This document shows positions 1 to 5,499 of a stretch of DNA of 10,906 nt, in pieces. The stretch is from Baffinella frigidus (Eukaryota > Cryptophyceae > Cryptomonadales > Baffinellaceae): NCBI GenBank assembly GCA_026770585.1, contig MU647610.1, positions 62,854-73,759 of the forward strand, written 5' to 3'. Positions within the stretch are counted from its first letter, which is position 1. Each line of letters opens with the position of its first letter. The notes under the pieces were generated by a model. It did no database searches. It worked only from the letters and a program-made list of their open reading frames with translations, and had not been told where the DNA came from. The translations under genes were made by a program, and so were the position numbers.

Positions 1-73
1 CCTAAACCCTAAACCCTAAACCCTAAACCCTAAACCCTAAACCCCAAACCCTAAAACCTCAACCCCAAACCCT
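1..73 (+). repeat. Terminal telomere-type tract, CCCTAAA repeats
   Basis: The window starts with a partial unit followed by five perfect CCCTAAA units to base 41. Variants follow (CCCCAAA, CCCTAAAA, CCTCAAC) before the sequence becomes unique near base 74. The C-rich strand reading 5'->3' from the left edge is the orientation expected at a left chromosome end with a TTTAGGG telomere. The tract is very short, so the true end may have been trimmed in assembly, or this may be a further internal block in a longer chromosome. Confidence 0.9.
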
Positions 74-627
74 GACTCCGCAGGCTTCACGCGGAGTACA
101 CGGCCAGCTTGCAATCATCACCCAGTGGATCGCCAAATCCAACCCCCGCACCCTGACCCCGCCCCCCCCCTTCCCGAACCTAAACTCCACGCCCTTAACC
201 CTCCTCCTATCGCTGCCTGAGTAAAACTGTGCTGACCCTACAATCCATTCAGAACAGTGACTCAAATACAACAAGGCAAATATAACAAATCTGCGGCGAG
301 CCCAGATTTACTCAGCTCACTACCTCTTGCCTGACCCTGTGGGTTGCTTCGGTGCCTGCCCACCCTCCTCTGGTTCCGCCCGAGTCGCTAGAGTGGAAGA
401 GAGATTGATGATTTATTGCCAAACAACCATCGTCAGCGCCGCACATGCTACGCATTGTGCCACTTACTGTACCCCGTGTCGGCCGCTCATACGAGCATTT
501 TCCGGATGGATTCTAACTCCACCTCCTATGTCACCCCATCCAGCCTCCGGGGTGGAAAGTAAATGACGGCCGTGTTGGTACTGATAAAGGTCCCTCAGGA
601 AAGCAGCACGACAGGAAACAGGTATTG
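74..627. other. Unique subtelomeric sequence, no gene recognised
   Basis: This stretch follows the telomere tract. It holds a small hairpin (CTCCGC at 76-81 pairing with GCGGAG at 91-96) and a C-rich patch near 162-173. The open frames here (71, 79 and 64 codons on either strand) overlap one another, show no recognisable motif and have no consistent composition. I see no RNA gene or mobile element. Confidence 0.5.
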
Positions 628-689
628 ATTGAGGGGAAATTGTCGCACTCTGTGTCAAGTATTGAGGGGAAATTGTCGCACTCTGTGTC
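628..689. repeat. Two-copy 29-bp tandem duplication, period 33
   Basis: The 29-bp unit beginning ATTGAGGGGAAATTG and ending CTCTGTGTC occurs at 628-656 and again, identically, at 661-689. A 4-bp AAGT spacer (657-660) lies between them. Perfect identity suggests a recent duplication. It ends 10 bases before the left target duplication of the adjacent foldback element. Confidence 0.95.
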
Positions 690-703
690 CTCCACGATCA
701 TGC

Positions 704-852
704 TTATCTCAAAAAAGCCTTTCTAGAAGTCGTTTTCTTGAGTCAGCCCCCCTACAAATTTGTCAACTTATGCGTAGAGAAAAGAATAAGTTGACGAATT
801 TGTAGAGGAATGACTTTAGAAAACGACTTTTAGAAAGGCTTTTCTGAGATAA
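704..852. mobile_element. 149-bp foldback MITE-like element with ATGC target duplications
   Basis: The left arm starts TTATCTCA and the right arm ends TGAGATAA. The arms then pair through most of their length, for example AAAGCCTTTCTAGAAG with CTTTTAGAAAGGCTTT, and CTACAAATTTGTCAACTTAT with AATAAGTTGACGAATTTGTAG. They leave a loop of about 10-13 bases near 776-788. The tetranucleotide ATGC stands immediately outside both ends (700-703 and 853-856), as expected for a 4-bp target-site duplication. The element is too short to encode a transposase, so it would be non-autonomous. A hairpin RNA precursor is an alternative reading, but the flanking duplication favours a transposon. No second copy was seen in this window. 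Confidence 0.7.
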
Positions 853-998
853 ATGCAGAGAACTCGATGCAAGGAAATGTTTGTCCTGCTGTTCTGAGAC
901 TATGCCCCCCCCCCATATTAGGCCAAGACGCCCCTCCTGAACCTGGCAAAACTCAGGACCGCGCTCGCACTGACTCATGCCCTGTACACACGTTTGAC
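853..998. other. Short unique interval with C10 tract
   Basis: Apart from a run of ten C at 905-914 I see no gene, repeat or RNA here. It separates the 149-bp foldback from the first TA-flanked MITE. Confidence 0.4.
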
Positions 999-1119
999 TA
1001 CAGGGCTGCCTCGCTCATAAGAAACCGCCTCCTCCTAGGACCCTACAGCAGGCCTATGCCTAGGGCCCTATGGTGGTCCTAGGGGGGTGGGCGTTTCTTA
1101 TGAGCGAGGTAGCCCTGTA
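999..1119 (+). mobile_element. Foldback MITE, family 1, copy 1 (TA-flanked)
   Basis: The ends are TACAGGGCTGCCTCGCTCAT and its complement closing in GAGGTAGCCCTGTA. The two outer TA dinucleotides fit a TA target duplication. Inside, TAAGAAACC pairs with GCGTTTCTTA, and CCTAGGACC pairs with GGTCCTAGG, so nearly the whole 121 bp can fold back. The centre reads GGCCTATGCCTAGGGCCC. The short length, TA target and a terminus of CAGGG followed by (T)ACCTCG are compatible with a non-autonomous Tc1/mariner or pogo-type element; Tigger-like elements end in a similar CAGGCATACCTCG. The superfamily call is inference. Orientation is arbitrary but equals copy 3 and is opposite to copies 2 and 5. Confidence 0.85.
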
Positions 1120-1139
1120 GGGGCTGGCGCTTAACTCTC

Positions 1140-1236
1140 CCGCTAGCCTCGAGGTACATGTGGTCAACTTCACAGAGCTTCTGACCGTTTCCCACAGGGG
1201 TGGAACGAGGGGAGGAGACCCTGCCCCCTGCTCAGA
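1140..1236. repeat. Duplicated segment, copy without MITE (empty site)
   Basis: Bases 1191-1233 (CCCACAGGGGTGGAACGAGG onward) are repeated at 1478-1518 with only a few changes. Upstream, AGAGCTTCTGACCG here corresponds to AGGGCTTTTGACCG before the second copy. The second copy is interrupted by a family 1 MITE exactly where this one reads TTT (1188-1190). This is therefore a paralogous empty site for that insertion. The left boundary of the duplication is vague. Confidence 0.75.
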
Positions 1237-1264
1237 TCTCCCGCGACCCTCGGCAGATGAGCCA

Positions 1265-1318
1265 CCGAGGCTCATCACCTGTCCGACCGAGGCTCGTCAC
1301 CTGTCCGACCGAGGCTCA
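1265..1318. repeat. 22-bp tandem repeat, about 2.5 units
   Basis: The unit CCGAGGCTCATCACCTGTCC plus GA occupies 1265-1286. It recurs with one change (A to G) at 1287-1308 and starts a third time (CCGAGGCTCA) at 1309-1318. The overlapping short open frames here (PTEARHLS-type peptides) are by-products of this repeat. Confidence 0.9.
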
Positions 1319-1358
1319 CAGCAGGCGAGACAGTGGACCATGCAGGGCTTTTGACCGC

Positions 1359-1477
1359 TACAGGGGTACCTCACTCATAAAAAACGTCCCCCCCCCTTAG
1401 ACCTCATAGGGCCCTAGGCACAGCCCTACTGTAGGGCCCTAGGGGGGGCGGTTTCTTATGATCGAGGTACCCCTGTA
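1359..1477 (-). mobile_element. Foldback MITE, family 1, copy 2 (TA-flanked)
   Basis: The ends TACAGGGGTACCTCACTCAT and GATCGAGGTACCCCTGTA are inverted repeats. The middle carries GGGCCCTAGGCACAGCCCTA, the complement of the copy 1 centre, so this copy is inverted relative to copy 1. Runs of C (1388-1396) and G (1442-1448) form part of the stem. It interrupts a duplicated segment, leaving TA on both sides. Mismatches in the terminal repeats (TCACTCATAA against TTATGATCGA) show modest decay. Confidence 0.88.
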
Positions 1478-1518
1478 CCCACAGGGGTGGAACGAGGGGA
1501 GGAGAACCTGCCCCTCAG
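1478..1518. repeat. Second copy of the duplicated segment (right of the MITE)
   Basis: CCCACAGGGGTGGAACGAGG and what follows match 1191-1233, with an A for C change and a small length difference in the CCTGCCCC stretch. Together with 1333-1358 it makes up the interrupted partner of the empty site at 1140-1236. Confidence 0.8.
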
Positions 1519-1908
1519 AGCATGCTACTGCACTCGCGACCGGCGTGCACATCGTCCAGATCTTGATTGCACCCAGGAAAATCTCACCGCTCCTCTCAGT
1601 GCGCTCCAGTCCTGTTTGCACGGAGCGATGGCGCGCCCTATTCCCAGTCCAGTAGCGAGTTGTTGAGCCAGTCGCAGTCTTCGAAGTCGTTGAACCGCGT
1701 GTCAACGACTTCGGGGGGGCGAGCCGCTGGGGAGCGTGCACTGCAGCCAGCTTGCTCGGTGTTACCCCAGAGTTACAGAGGAGGACGTGTACAAGGTCTC
1801 CCTCCGAGCGACCATGCGCACGCCACGGCCAAGCCGACACACCTACGCGCTACCCTTGAGCGCCGCGAATGGCCAGCACACAGGTCCTTGCTCTATGTTA
1901 TGAGCACT
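1519..1908. other. GC-rich unique stretch, no gene assigned; one 12-bp hairpin
   Basis: Overlapping frames are open on both strands: plus 1567-1938, 123 codons, and minus 1840-1439, 133 codons. Neither shows a recognisable domain. The minus frame ends with the peptide YRGTSIIRN, which is simply the MITE terminal repeat translated. The one clear structure is CGAAGTCGTTGA (1682-1693) facing its exact complement at 1702-1713 across an 8-base loop. The openness on both strands is probably a result of high GC content. Confidence 0.45.
1682..1713. repeat. Perfect 12-bp inverted repeat, 8-base loop
   Basis: CGAAGTCGTTGA at 1682-1693 is exactly complementary to TCAACGACTTCG at 1702-1713. There are no mismatches. 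No oligo-T run follows, and there is no gene end nearby that would make a terminator reading useful. Confidence 0.9.
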
Positions 1909-2400
1909 TTATTGAAACATCACGCGCTGCAACCGTGACGGTGCGGGGATTCTACACCCGCGTCTCTTTCCCGGCGACGGGTGTCTCGCGGCTCGATGGC
2001 GGCGGTGTCTTGAGGAACATCCGCATCGGCGGTCGGTCGTGTTGCTCACAGGCTCGAACCTGTAGGAGGCGGCGCGCGGTCCGCGGGGAGGAACGAGCTG
2101 GTGAGGCTTGCCTCGAGCGAGCTGACGCAACTCGACCATTCTCTGTGGAGATCACTTCGACGGCCCTCATGACGGTCCTGATGAAGTCGGTGGAGACGAA
2201 CACCGGGTTGTGCTCGTCAAGGAGATCGTCGTGCGACGCGGACGTAGAAACGCCGCAGATGGTCGGTGGCGGAGGCGTTTTGCGGAGCACGCGCTTCGGG
2301 CGGTCGGTCATGTCGTTGAGAGGCTCGAACCAGTTGCGGCGAGCAGAGCTACAGATGTCGTTCTGGGGCGGTGCGGCGGCGGCGATCTCAGACGTAGATT
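1909..2400 (-). pseudogene. Possible decayed, internally duplicated coding fragment, family unknown
   Basis: On the minus strand, an open frame from about 2400 down to a TAG near 1951 gives protein-like text. It includes SSARRNWFEPLND, TDRPKRVLRKTPPPP and EHNPVFVSTDFIRTVMRA. The first ATG in this frame is at 2311 (119 codons), but the readable frame extends upstream of it. A second, lower-coordinate copy of the WFEP...TDR...KTPPP block lies at about 1985-2085. There SYRFEPVSNTTDR is in one frame and PMRMFLKTPPP in another, and a one-base deletion explains the shift (CGCATCGG-CGGTCGG against CGCTTCGGGCGGTCGG on the plus strand). I do not recognise the family and can assign no function. The plus strand is also open here (1869-2486, 205 codons), so strand choice is an inference from peptide quality. 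A GC-rich noncoding duplication remains possible. Confidence 0.35.
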
Positions 2401-2412
2401 GGTGGCAAGATT

Positions 2413-2632
2413 CTTGTCCACAAGATCAGAAGTGTCTGGAGAGTGTGGACAAGGAGACGTCAGGGCTTGTCCGTCAAGTCAACTAAGTTGACCTTTGCTC
2501 AAGTTTTTCGTTGACTTGAGCAAAGATCAAGTCAAGTTCGGCCCCGGGGGAACTCCGACCATATCAAGTCAAACGTCAAGTTTTGCCTTGACGTTTGACG
2601 ATTGACCAGCAACTTGAACATTTTCAGGTTTG
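2413..2632 (+). repeat. Left arm of a large imperfect inverted repeat
   Basis: Four colinear anchors pair with the right arm at 3145-3329. They are CTTGTCCACAAGATC (2413-2427), CAGGGCTTGTCCGTCAAG (2461-2478), CTTGACGTTTGACG (2587-2600) and TTGAACATTTTCAGGTTTG (2614-2632). The arm is rich in CAAGTCAA-like words. It also contains two smaller hairpins: CTTTGCTCAAG facing CTTGAGCAAAG around 2492-2526, and the 13-bp hairpin at 2568-2599. The left arm has about 24 extra bases between the first two anchors relative to the right arm. Confidence 0.85.
2568..2599. repeat. Perfect 13-bp inverted repeat, 6-base loop
   Basis: GTCAAACGTCAAG (2568-2580) is exactly complementary to CTTGACGTTTGAC (2587-2599). 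The loop is TTTTGC. It is nested inside the left arm of the larger inverted repeat. Confidence 0.92.
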
Positions 2633-2667
2633 CCAGATCTTGCCTGTCTGCCAGATCTTGTCTGTCG
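2632..2667. repeat. 18-bp tandem duplication
   Basis: GCCAGATCTTGCCTGTCT (2632-2649) is followed directly by GCCAGATCTTGTCTGTCG (2650-2667), with two differences. It lies just inside the left arm. Confidence 0.92.
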
Positions 2668-2696
2668 TTTTGGCGGAAATGACAAACGAAATCTTC

Positions 2697-2714
2697 AAAA
2701 GTGCATGCACTTTT
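2697..2714. repeat. 18-bp perfect palindrome
   Basis: AAAAGTGCATGCACTTTT is exactly self-complementary with no spacer. Surrounding sequence is AT-rich and noncoding. Confidence 0.93.
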
Positions 2715-2783
2715 CAAAAAAATCGTTTAAAATTCCCTTGTAAAAGTGCAGGATCTCGTGTCACAAATTCTTAAATCTGCAGA

Positions 2784-3015
2784 ATGCCCCCTGCTGCGGG
2801 TGCCGAATCGTCAGACTCGGAGGAGGAGCTGCGGGAGGAGGAGGAGGAGCAGGAGGAGGAGGAGCACGCCGACCGGATCAGCAAGGTGCAACATGGAGCT
2901 GACGCTGAGCATCTTCAACAATTCCTACAGCACGTCCCGCATCGTCGATCACCACAAGAAGGAGCATCCTGAGGAGCAACCTGATTTACATGCACGGCTC
3001 TGCCAGGAGCAGTAG
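2784..3015 (+). pseudogene. Short gene-like fragment, acidic Glu-rich then frameshifted tail
   Basis: From ATG 2784 the frame reads MPPAAGAESSDSEEELR, then a Glu-rich run (EEEEEQEEEEHADRISKVQH). A GGAGGA purine tract at about 2818-2865 encodes this run. In the next frame, from about 2892, MELTLSIFNNSYSTSRIVDH continues to a TAG stop at 3013-3015 and reads more like protein than the continuation of the first frame. One frameshift could therefore join two halves of a single old reading frame. No domain is recognised. It sits between the arms of the large inverted repeat, and a MITE starts four bases after the stop. The Glu-rich part may only reflect a trinucleotide repeat; an authentic small protein is unproven. 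Confidence 0.25.
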
Positions 3016-3018
3016 CCA

Positions 3019-3136
3019 TACAGGGGTACCTCGCTCATAAGAAACCACCCCACCGTAGGACCCTAAAGTAGGCCTATGCGTAGGGCCCTACGGTGGTCCT
3101 AGGGGGGGGGGGGGGCGAAGTACCTCCCGTCCGGTG
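3019..3136 (+). mobile_element. Foldback MITE, family 1, copy 3 (right end damaged)
   Basis: The left end TACAGGGGTACCTCGCTCAT and the centre GGCCTATGCGTAGGGCCC match copy 1 in the same orientation. The right side runs into 14 consecutive G (3102-3115). It then shows GCGAAGTACCTCCCGT, an altered form of GCGAGGTACCCCTGTA, and the stretch corresponding to GTTTCTTATGA is missing. The right boundary is therefore approximate. It is nested inside the large inverted-repeat structure, so it inserted after that structure's interior existed. Confidence 0.8.
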
Positions 3137-3144
3137 AAAATTTT

Positions 3145-3329
3145 CAAACCTGAAAATGTTCAATTTCGTGCTCAAACGTCAAACGTCAAGTCAATCTCCA
3201 CCACTGAGACCTCTCCTCCTGCTCAAGTCAAGTCAATTGAATCTGAAACACCTGAATATTGACGCGCGTCAAGTCAATCTCGAAAAACTTGACGGACAAG
3301 CCCTGGGAGACGTAGATCTTGTGGACAAG
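3145..3329 (-). repeat. Right arm of the large imperfect inverted repeat
   Basis: In reverse order the anchors are CAAACCTGAAAATGTTCAA (3145-3163), CGTCAAACGTCAAG (3177-3190), CTTGACGGACAAGCCCTG (3288-3305) and GATCTTGTGGACAAG (3315-3329). They are the exact complements of the left-arm anchors. Spacing is conserved between the middle anchors (27 bases in both arms between the inner two). The 16-mer GTGGACAAGGAGACGT at 3321-3336 also occurs in direct orientation at 2445-2460, pointing to internal rearrangement. Confidence 0.85.
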
Positions 3330-3366
3330 GAGACGTACACTGTATCAGGATACCGGTAGATCGATC

Positions 3367-3414
3367 GTGGCCCCCAAGTAGTAAATTTGGACGATTTGCA
3401 GCGTTGGGGGCCAC
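3367..3414. repeat. Perfect 11-bp inverted repeat, 26-base loop
   Basis: GTGGCCCCCAA (3367-3377) pairs exactly with TTGGGGGCCAC (3404-3414). GATCG at 3362-3366 and the GATC after 3416 extend the symmetry loosely. Confidence 0.88.
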
Positions 3415-3477
3415 AAGCGATCATCTTCGCATCAGAAGATGGGGTCAGCATTACCGTATTTTTCCATAAATGTCCCT

Positions 3478-3678
3478 CCAACTCGGGAAGAAACCATTTC
3501 TTGCCGATTGACTTTGCGAGTGTTTTTATCTGGCTTTTTGCGCCGCAGGCTGCCCGATTTCGGGCGACATCTCGTACAAGTGCCCGAGAAACGTAAAATC
3601 CGCAATCGAAAGTCAATCGGTCCGAAGAGAGAATGTTCGGCCGCGGTAAAATCACTTGTAAAGTCAATCGGGGAAGAA
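3478..3678 (+). mobile_element. Foldback element, family 2, copy A (201 bp)
   Basis: This copy is the inverted counterpart of 5828-6027 along its whole length. It starts CCAACTCGGGAAGAAACC and ends AAGTCAATCGGGGAAGAA. Internally, TTCTTGCCGATTGACTTTGC (from 3498) faces its near-complement GTAAAGTCAATCGGGGAAGA at the right end, giving terminal repeats of about 25 bp. No transposase can fit, so it would be a non-autonomous element or a dispersed repeat. A minus-strand frame (3697-3269, 142 codons) covers it, but much of that peptide (DVARN, AACGAKSQIKTL) recurs only because the repeat recurs. Confidence 0.75.
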
Positions 3679-4030
3679 GGTTAAATGAAGAGAGCACGGC
3701 CTGGCCAGGGCCGTTTTTAAGTTCGCGAAAGCCCCCGGCGGCCCCCGGCAGGAAACTTCTTTGACGAAAAGGGGTGGACGCGACAGCCTCAGTGTCACGG
3801 AACTCTCCCCGTTAGACGAGTCACGAGACGTCCAGAACGATCCAGAAGCATCAAGAAACGTCCAGAACAGAATCGGGAGATCAGCTGGGTCGCCTCAGCG
3901 ACCCTCGTGCTCGTCATGCGACAAATGTGAAATGTCCCGCATGCCTTGGTGACACAGGTTGTCTCTTCCGGAACAAACGGCGTTCCCGGTCCGAATCCCG
4001 GAACTTGTTCGAGCTGTCAGAAATGTCCAG
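3679..4030. other. Unique interval, no gene recognised
   Basis: It contains a small hairpin (CGGCCTGGCCAGGGCCG around 3697-3713) and a GC-rich direct repeat of GCCCCCGGCGG near 3730. Near 3828-3868 the word GTCCAGAAC occurs twice, with TCCAGAAGC between the two. Around 3985-4008, CGTTCCCGG and CCGGAAC flank a GGTCCGAATCC sequence resembling a tRNA B box, but no tRNA fold is present. Short frames on both strands are not convincing. Confidence 0.45.
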
Positions 4031-4093
4031 GAAATGTCCAGGAAATGTCGCCCATCTCGTATCGGAAATGTCCAGGAAATGTCGCCCATCTCG
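4031..4093. repeat. 29-bp tandem duplication with nested GAAATGTCC repeats
   Basis: GAAATGTCCAGGAAATGTCG plus CCCATCTCG occurs at 4031-4059 and 4065-4093, identical, with a 34-base period. Within each unit, AGGAAATGTC-type words repeat, and a further AGAAATGTCC precedes at 4019. The peptide-level echoes in all frames (NVQEMS, KCPGNV) are the result of this repeat. Confidence 0.92.
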
Positions 4094-4095
4094 GA

Positions 4096-4376
4096 TATCA
4101 GGATACGCCTCGTACGAAGCTTCGTAGAGCCAATACATGTATTGGCTCTATGATACATGTACTTCGTACGTACGAAGCTTCATAACGGATACCTTCGTAT
4201 CTTCAGAGAGACGCGCCTCCTGTCTGCAAGGGTTTGTTTTACGAATCTTCGTACGAGCTCGTACGAGCCTCGTACGAAGCTTCGTACCATTATCTACGAA
4301 GTAAGATCGTACGAAGCTTCGTACCGGTACGAGCTCGTACCATTATCTTCGTACCAAGGGGTAATTTTAGTACGAG
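4096..4376. repeat. Left GTACG palindrome cluster
   Basis: At least six perfect palindromes of 14-26 bp with no spacer are packed here. They are TACGAAGCTTCGTA (4113-4126), a 26-bp palindrome centred on ACATGT (4125-4150), CTTCGTACGTACGAAG (4162-4177), CGTACGAGCTCGTACG (4250-4265), GTACGAAGCTTCGTAC (4272-4287 and again 4309-4324) and GGTACGAGCTCGTACC (4326-4341). The block opens with TATCAGGATACG (4096-4107). A related block lies at 5500-5723. The high openness of long frames through here comes from the repeated CGTACGA words (SYE/YEA/RTK peptides), not from a gene. Confidence 0.9.
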
Positions 4377-4500
4377 TCAGGATTTGACAGGGTTTGTCGG
4401 ATACCAAATCCCAAATCAAATCCTCTTTCTGGGAAAAGTCGGATACCAAATCCAAATCAAATCCAAATCAAATCCTAGATTTCAAATCGGTCCTAACGGT
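4377..4500. repeat. AAATCAAATCC-rich repeat block, left
   Basis: Variants of AAATCCAAATCAAATCC recur from about 4404 to 4475. CTTTCTGGGAAAAGTCGGAT (4425 on) recurs in direct orientation near 5389 as CTTTCTGAGAAAAGTCGGAT. The block is paired in position with 5240-5460 on the other side of the GC-rich centre. Confidence 0.8.
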
Positions 4501-4517
4501 ATTCAACGGGTTTTCTT

Positions 4518-4567
4518 AGAGAGAGAGAGAGAGAGAAATTGCGAGAGAGAGAGAGAGAGAGACGCGC

Positions 4568-4600
<33 letters not shown>

Positions 4601-4601
4601 C
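4518..4601. repeat. GA microsatellite, three tracts
   Basis: Alternating GA runs cover about 4518-4537, 4543-4562 and 4572-4601, broken by AATTGC and CGCGCATGC. The sequence before it, ACGGTATTCAACGGGTTTTC, resembles TTCAACGGTAATCAATGGTT at 4681-4700, which precedes a shorter GA tract (4703-4718). This suggests that the flank and the GA tract were duplicated together. Confidence 0.95.
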
Positions 4602-4838
4602 AAGACCAAGTACATGTACACGCTCTTTACTACTCACAGCTTCGGTACATGTATCTCCCACTCCTGGGGGGGTGGCAGGTTTCAACGGTAATCAATGGTT
4701 TTTAGAGAGACAGAGAGAGCTCCAGCCCCCATTCCTCGATTCTCCGCAGCACCTCCGAGCGCTTCTTCCCAGTCCCACGTTTGCTCTTGCCGGCTTGATC
4801 ACGGCGCGCCTTGGTTCCCTGCAGACCACCCACCAGCG

Positions 4839-5225
4839 TCAGCACGGGCCCACGCCACGCAACAGAGCCCACGCCACGCAACAGAGCCCACGCCACGCAC
4901 CAGAGCAACAGAGACAGGGCTGGGAAGAGAGAGAGGGCCGGGATGCCACCTGGGGTGCAGATCCCCCTTGGGTGGATCTGCCTGCTGCCGCCTGCGACGA
5001 GCTGGCTCCTCCGTGCGGAGATTGCTCCTCCTCCTCCTCCATGCTTTCCTCGCGCCCGGAAGGGGAGCGCTGCCGATCGTCCCCTCCAGGAGACAGGCTC
5101 CTCTTAGCTCCAAAGCTGCGGAACATCGGCTTCATGTTCCCGGGTTCGTTCCGCCACTCGTCGATCCTCTCATGGGCTCCAGGAGCAGGTGGAGGCGCTC
5201 CCCCAGGCTCATCACGGGAGGGCAT
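4839..5225 (-). CDS. Possible hypothetical coding fragment, disordered protein, low support
   Basis: From ATG 5225 (context GCC before it) the minus strand is open for 128 codons. The first hundred residues have the composition of a eukaryotic disordered region. They include MPSRDEPGGAPPPAPGAHER, then IDEWRNEPGNMKPMFRSFGA, an SPGG/SPSG stretch, an EEEEEQ run and GGASSSQAAAG. The tail (CVAWALLRGVG) is only the 19-bp tandem repeat translated. No domain or family is recognised, no splice structure was resolved, and no promoter or polyadenylation signal was identified. Overlapping frames are open on the plus strand (4695-5261, 188 codons; 4234-5361, 375 codons) because GC content is high and repeats lack stops. 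It could equally be noncoding. Confidence 0.22.
   Translation of the reverse strand: MPSRDEPGGAPPPAPGAHERIDEWRNEPGNMKPMFRSFGAKRSLSPGGDDRQRSPSGREESMEEEEEQSPHGGASSSQAAAGRSTQGGSAPQVASRPSLSSQPCLCCSGAWRGLCCVAWALLRGVGPC
4849..4905. repeat. 19-bp tandem repeat, three units
   Basis: CCCACGCCACGCAACAGAG occupies 4849-4867 and 4868-4886. A third unit with one A to C change occupies 4887-4905. Because 19 is not a multiple of three, the repeat shifts frame at each unit, which argues against selection for a peptide here. Confidence 0.95.
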
Positions 5226-5235
5226 GGCTGGCCGA

Positions 5236-5460
5236 AATTGTCCGGATTTGATTCAAATTAAATCAAATTGCCTGTTCGATTCAAATCAAATCAAATTGGG
5301 CATAAACATTCTCCCCGGACGGGAAGGACCTAAAGGACCTTCTTGTAGGCCTAGGATTTGATCTCCTCGCCAGGATTTGATATTGCCACTTTCTGAGAAA
5401 AGTCGGATCCCAAATCCTGGGAAATAAATCAAATCCCAAATCCAAAGGTGCTCAAATCCT
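5236..5460. repeat. AAATC-rich repeat block, right
   Basis: GATTCAAATTAAATCAAATT (5250 region) is followed by GATTCAAATCAAATCAAATT (5279 region). The sequence then includes GGACCTAAAGGACCT (5326-5340), a word also found at the end of the dispersed 90-bp repeat. From 5389, CTTTCTGAGAAAAGTCGGAT restates the left block in direct orientation. Confidence 0.78.
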
Positions 5461-5499
5461 GACTCTATATTATTTGAGGCGAAAATCCCCCTTGGCTCT

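Noticed and set aside
1439-1840. Minus-strand open frame of 133 codons
   Set aside because: No domain is visible, it overlaps an equally open plus frame, and it ends inside a MITE terminal repeat.
2045-2070. Second tRNA-like hairpin, ACAGG-CTCGAA-CCTGT
   Set aside because: The loop is six bases and the paralogous copy at about 2320-2340 breaks the pairing; it is part of the duplicated FEP-encoding block.
3269-3697. Minus-strand open frame of 142 codons with peptides repeated near 5901-6128
   Set aside because: The repeated peptide is fully explained by the inverted DNA repeat A/B, and the two copies extend into unrelated peptides.
3985-4008. tRNA-like B box GGTCCGAATCC
   Set aside because: The flanking stem gives the wrong loop size, and no A box, anticodon arm or acceptor pairing could be found upstream.
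4503-4685. Ser-Leu-rich frames on the minus strand of GA tracts (also at 8493-8747)
   Set aside because: LSLSLS peptides are the automatic translation of GA/TC microsatellites.
4234-5361. Plus-strand open frame of 375 codons, the longest in the window
   Set aside because: Its peptide changes character with each repeat block (SYE words from GTACG palindromes, QIKSKSN from AAATC, RERER from GA, then Pro/Gly-rich), which shows that it crosses simple repeats rather than encoding a protein.
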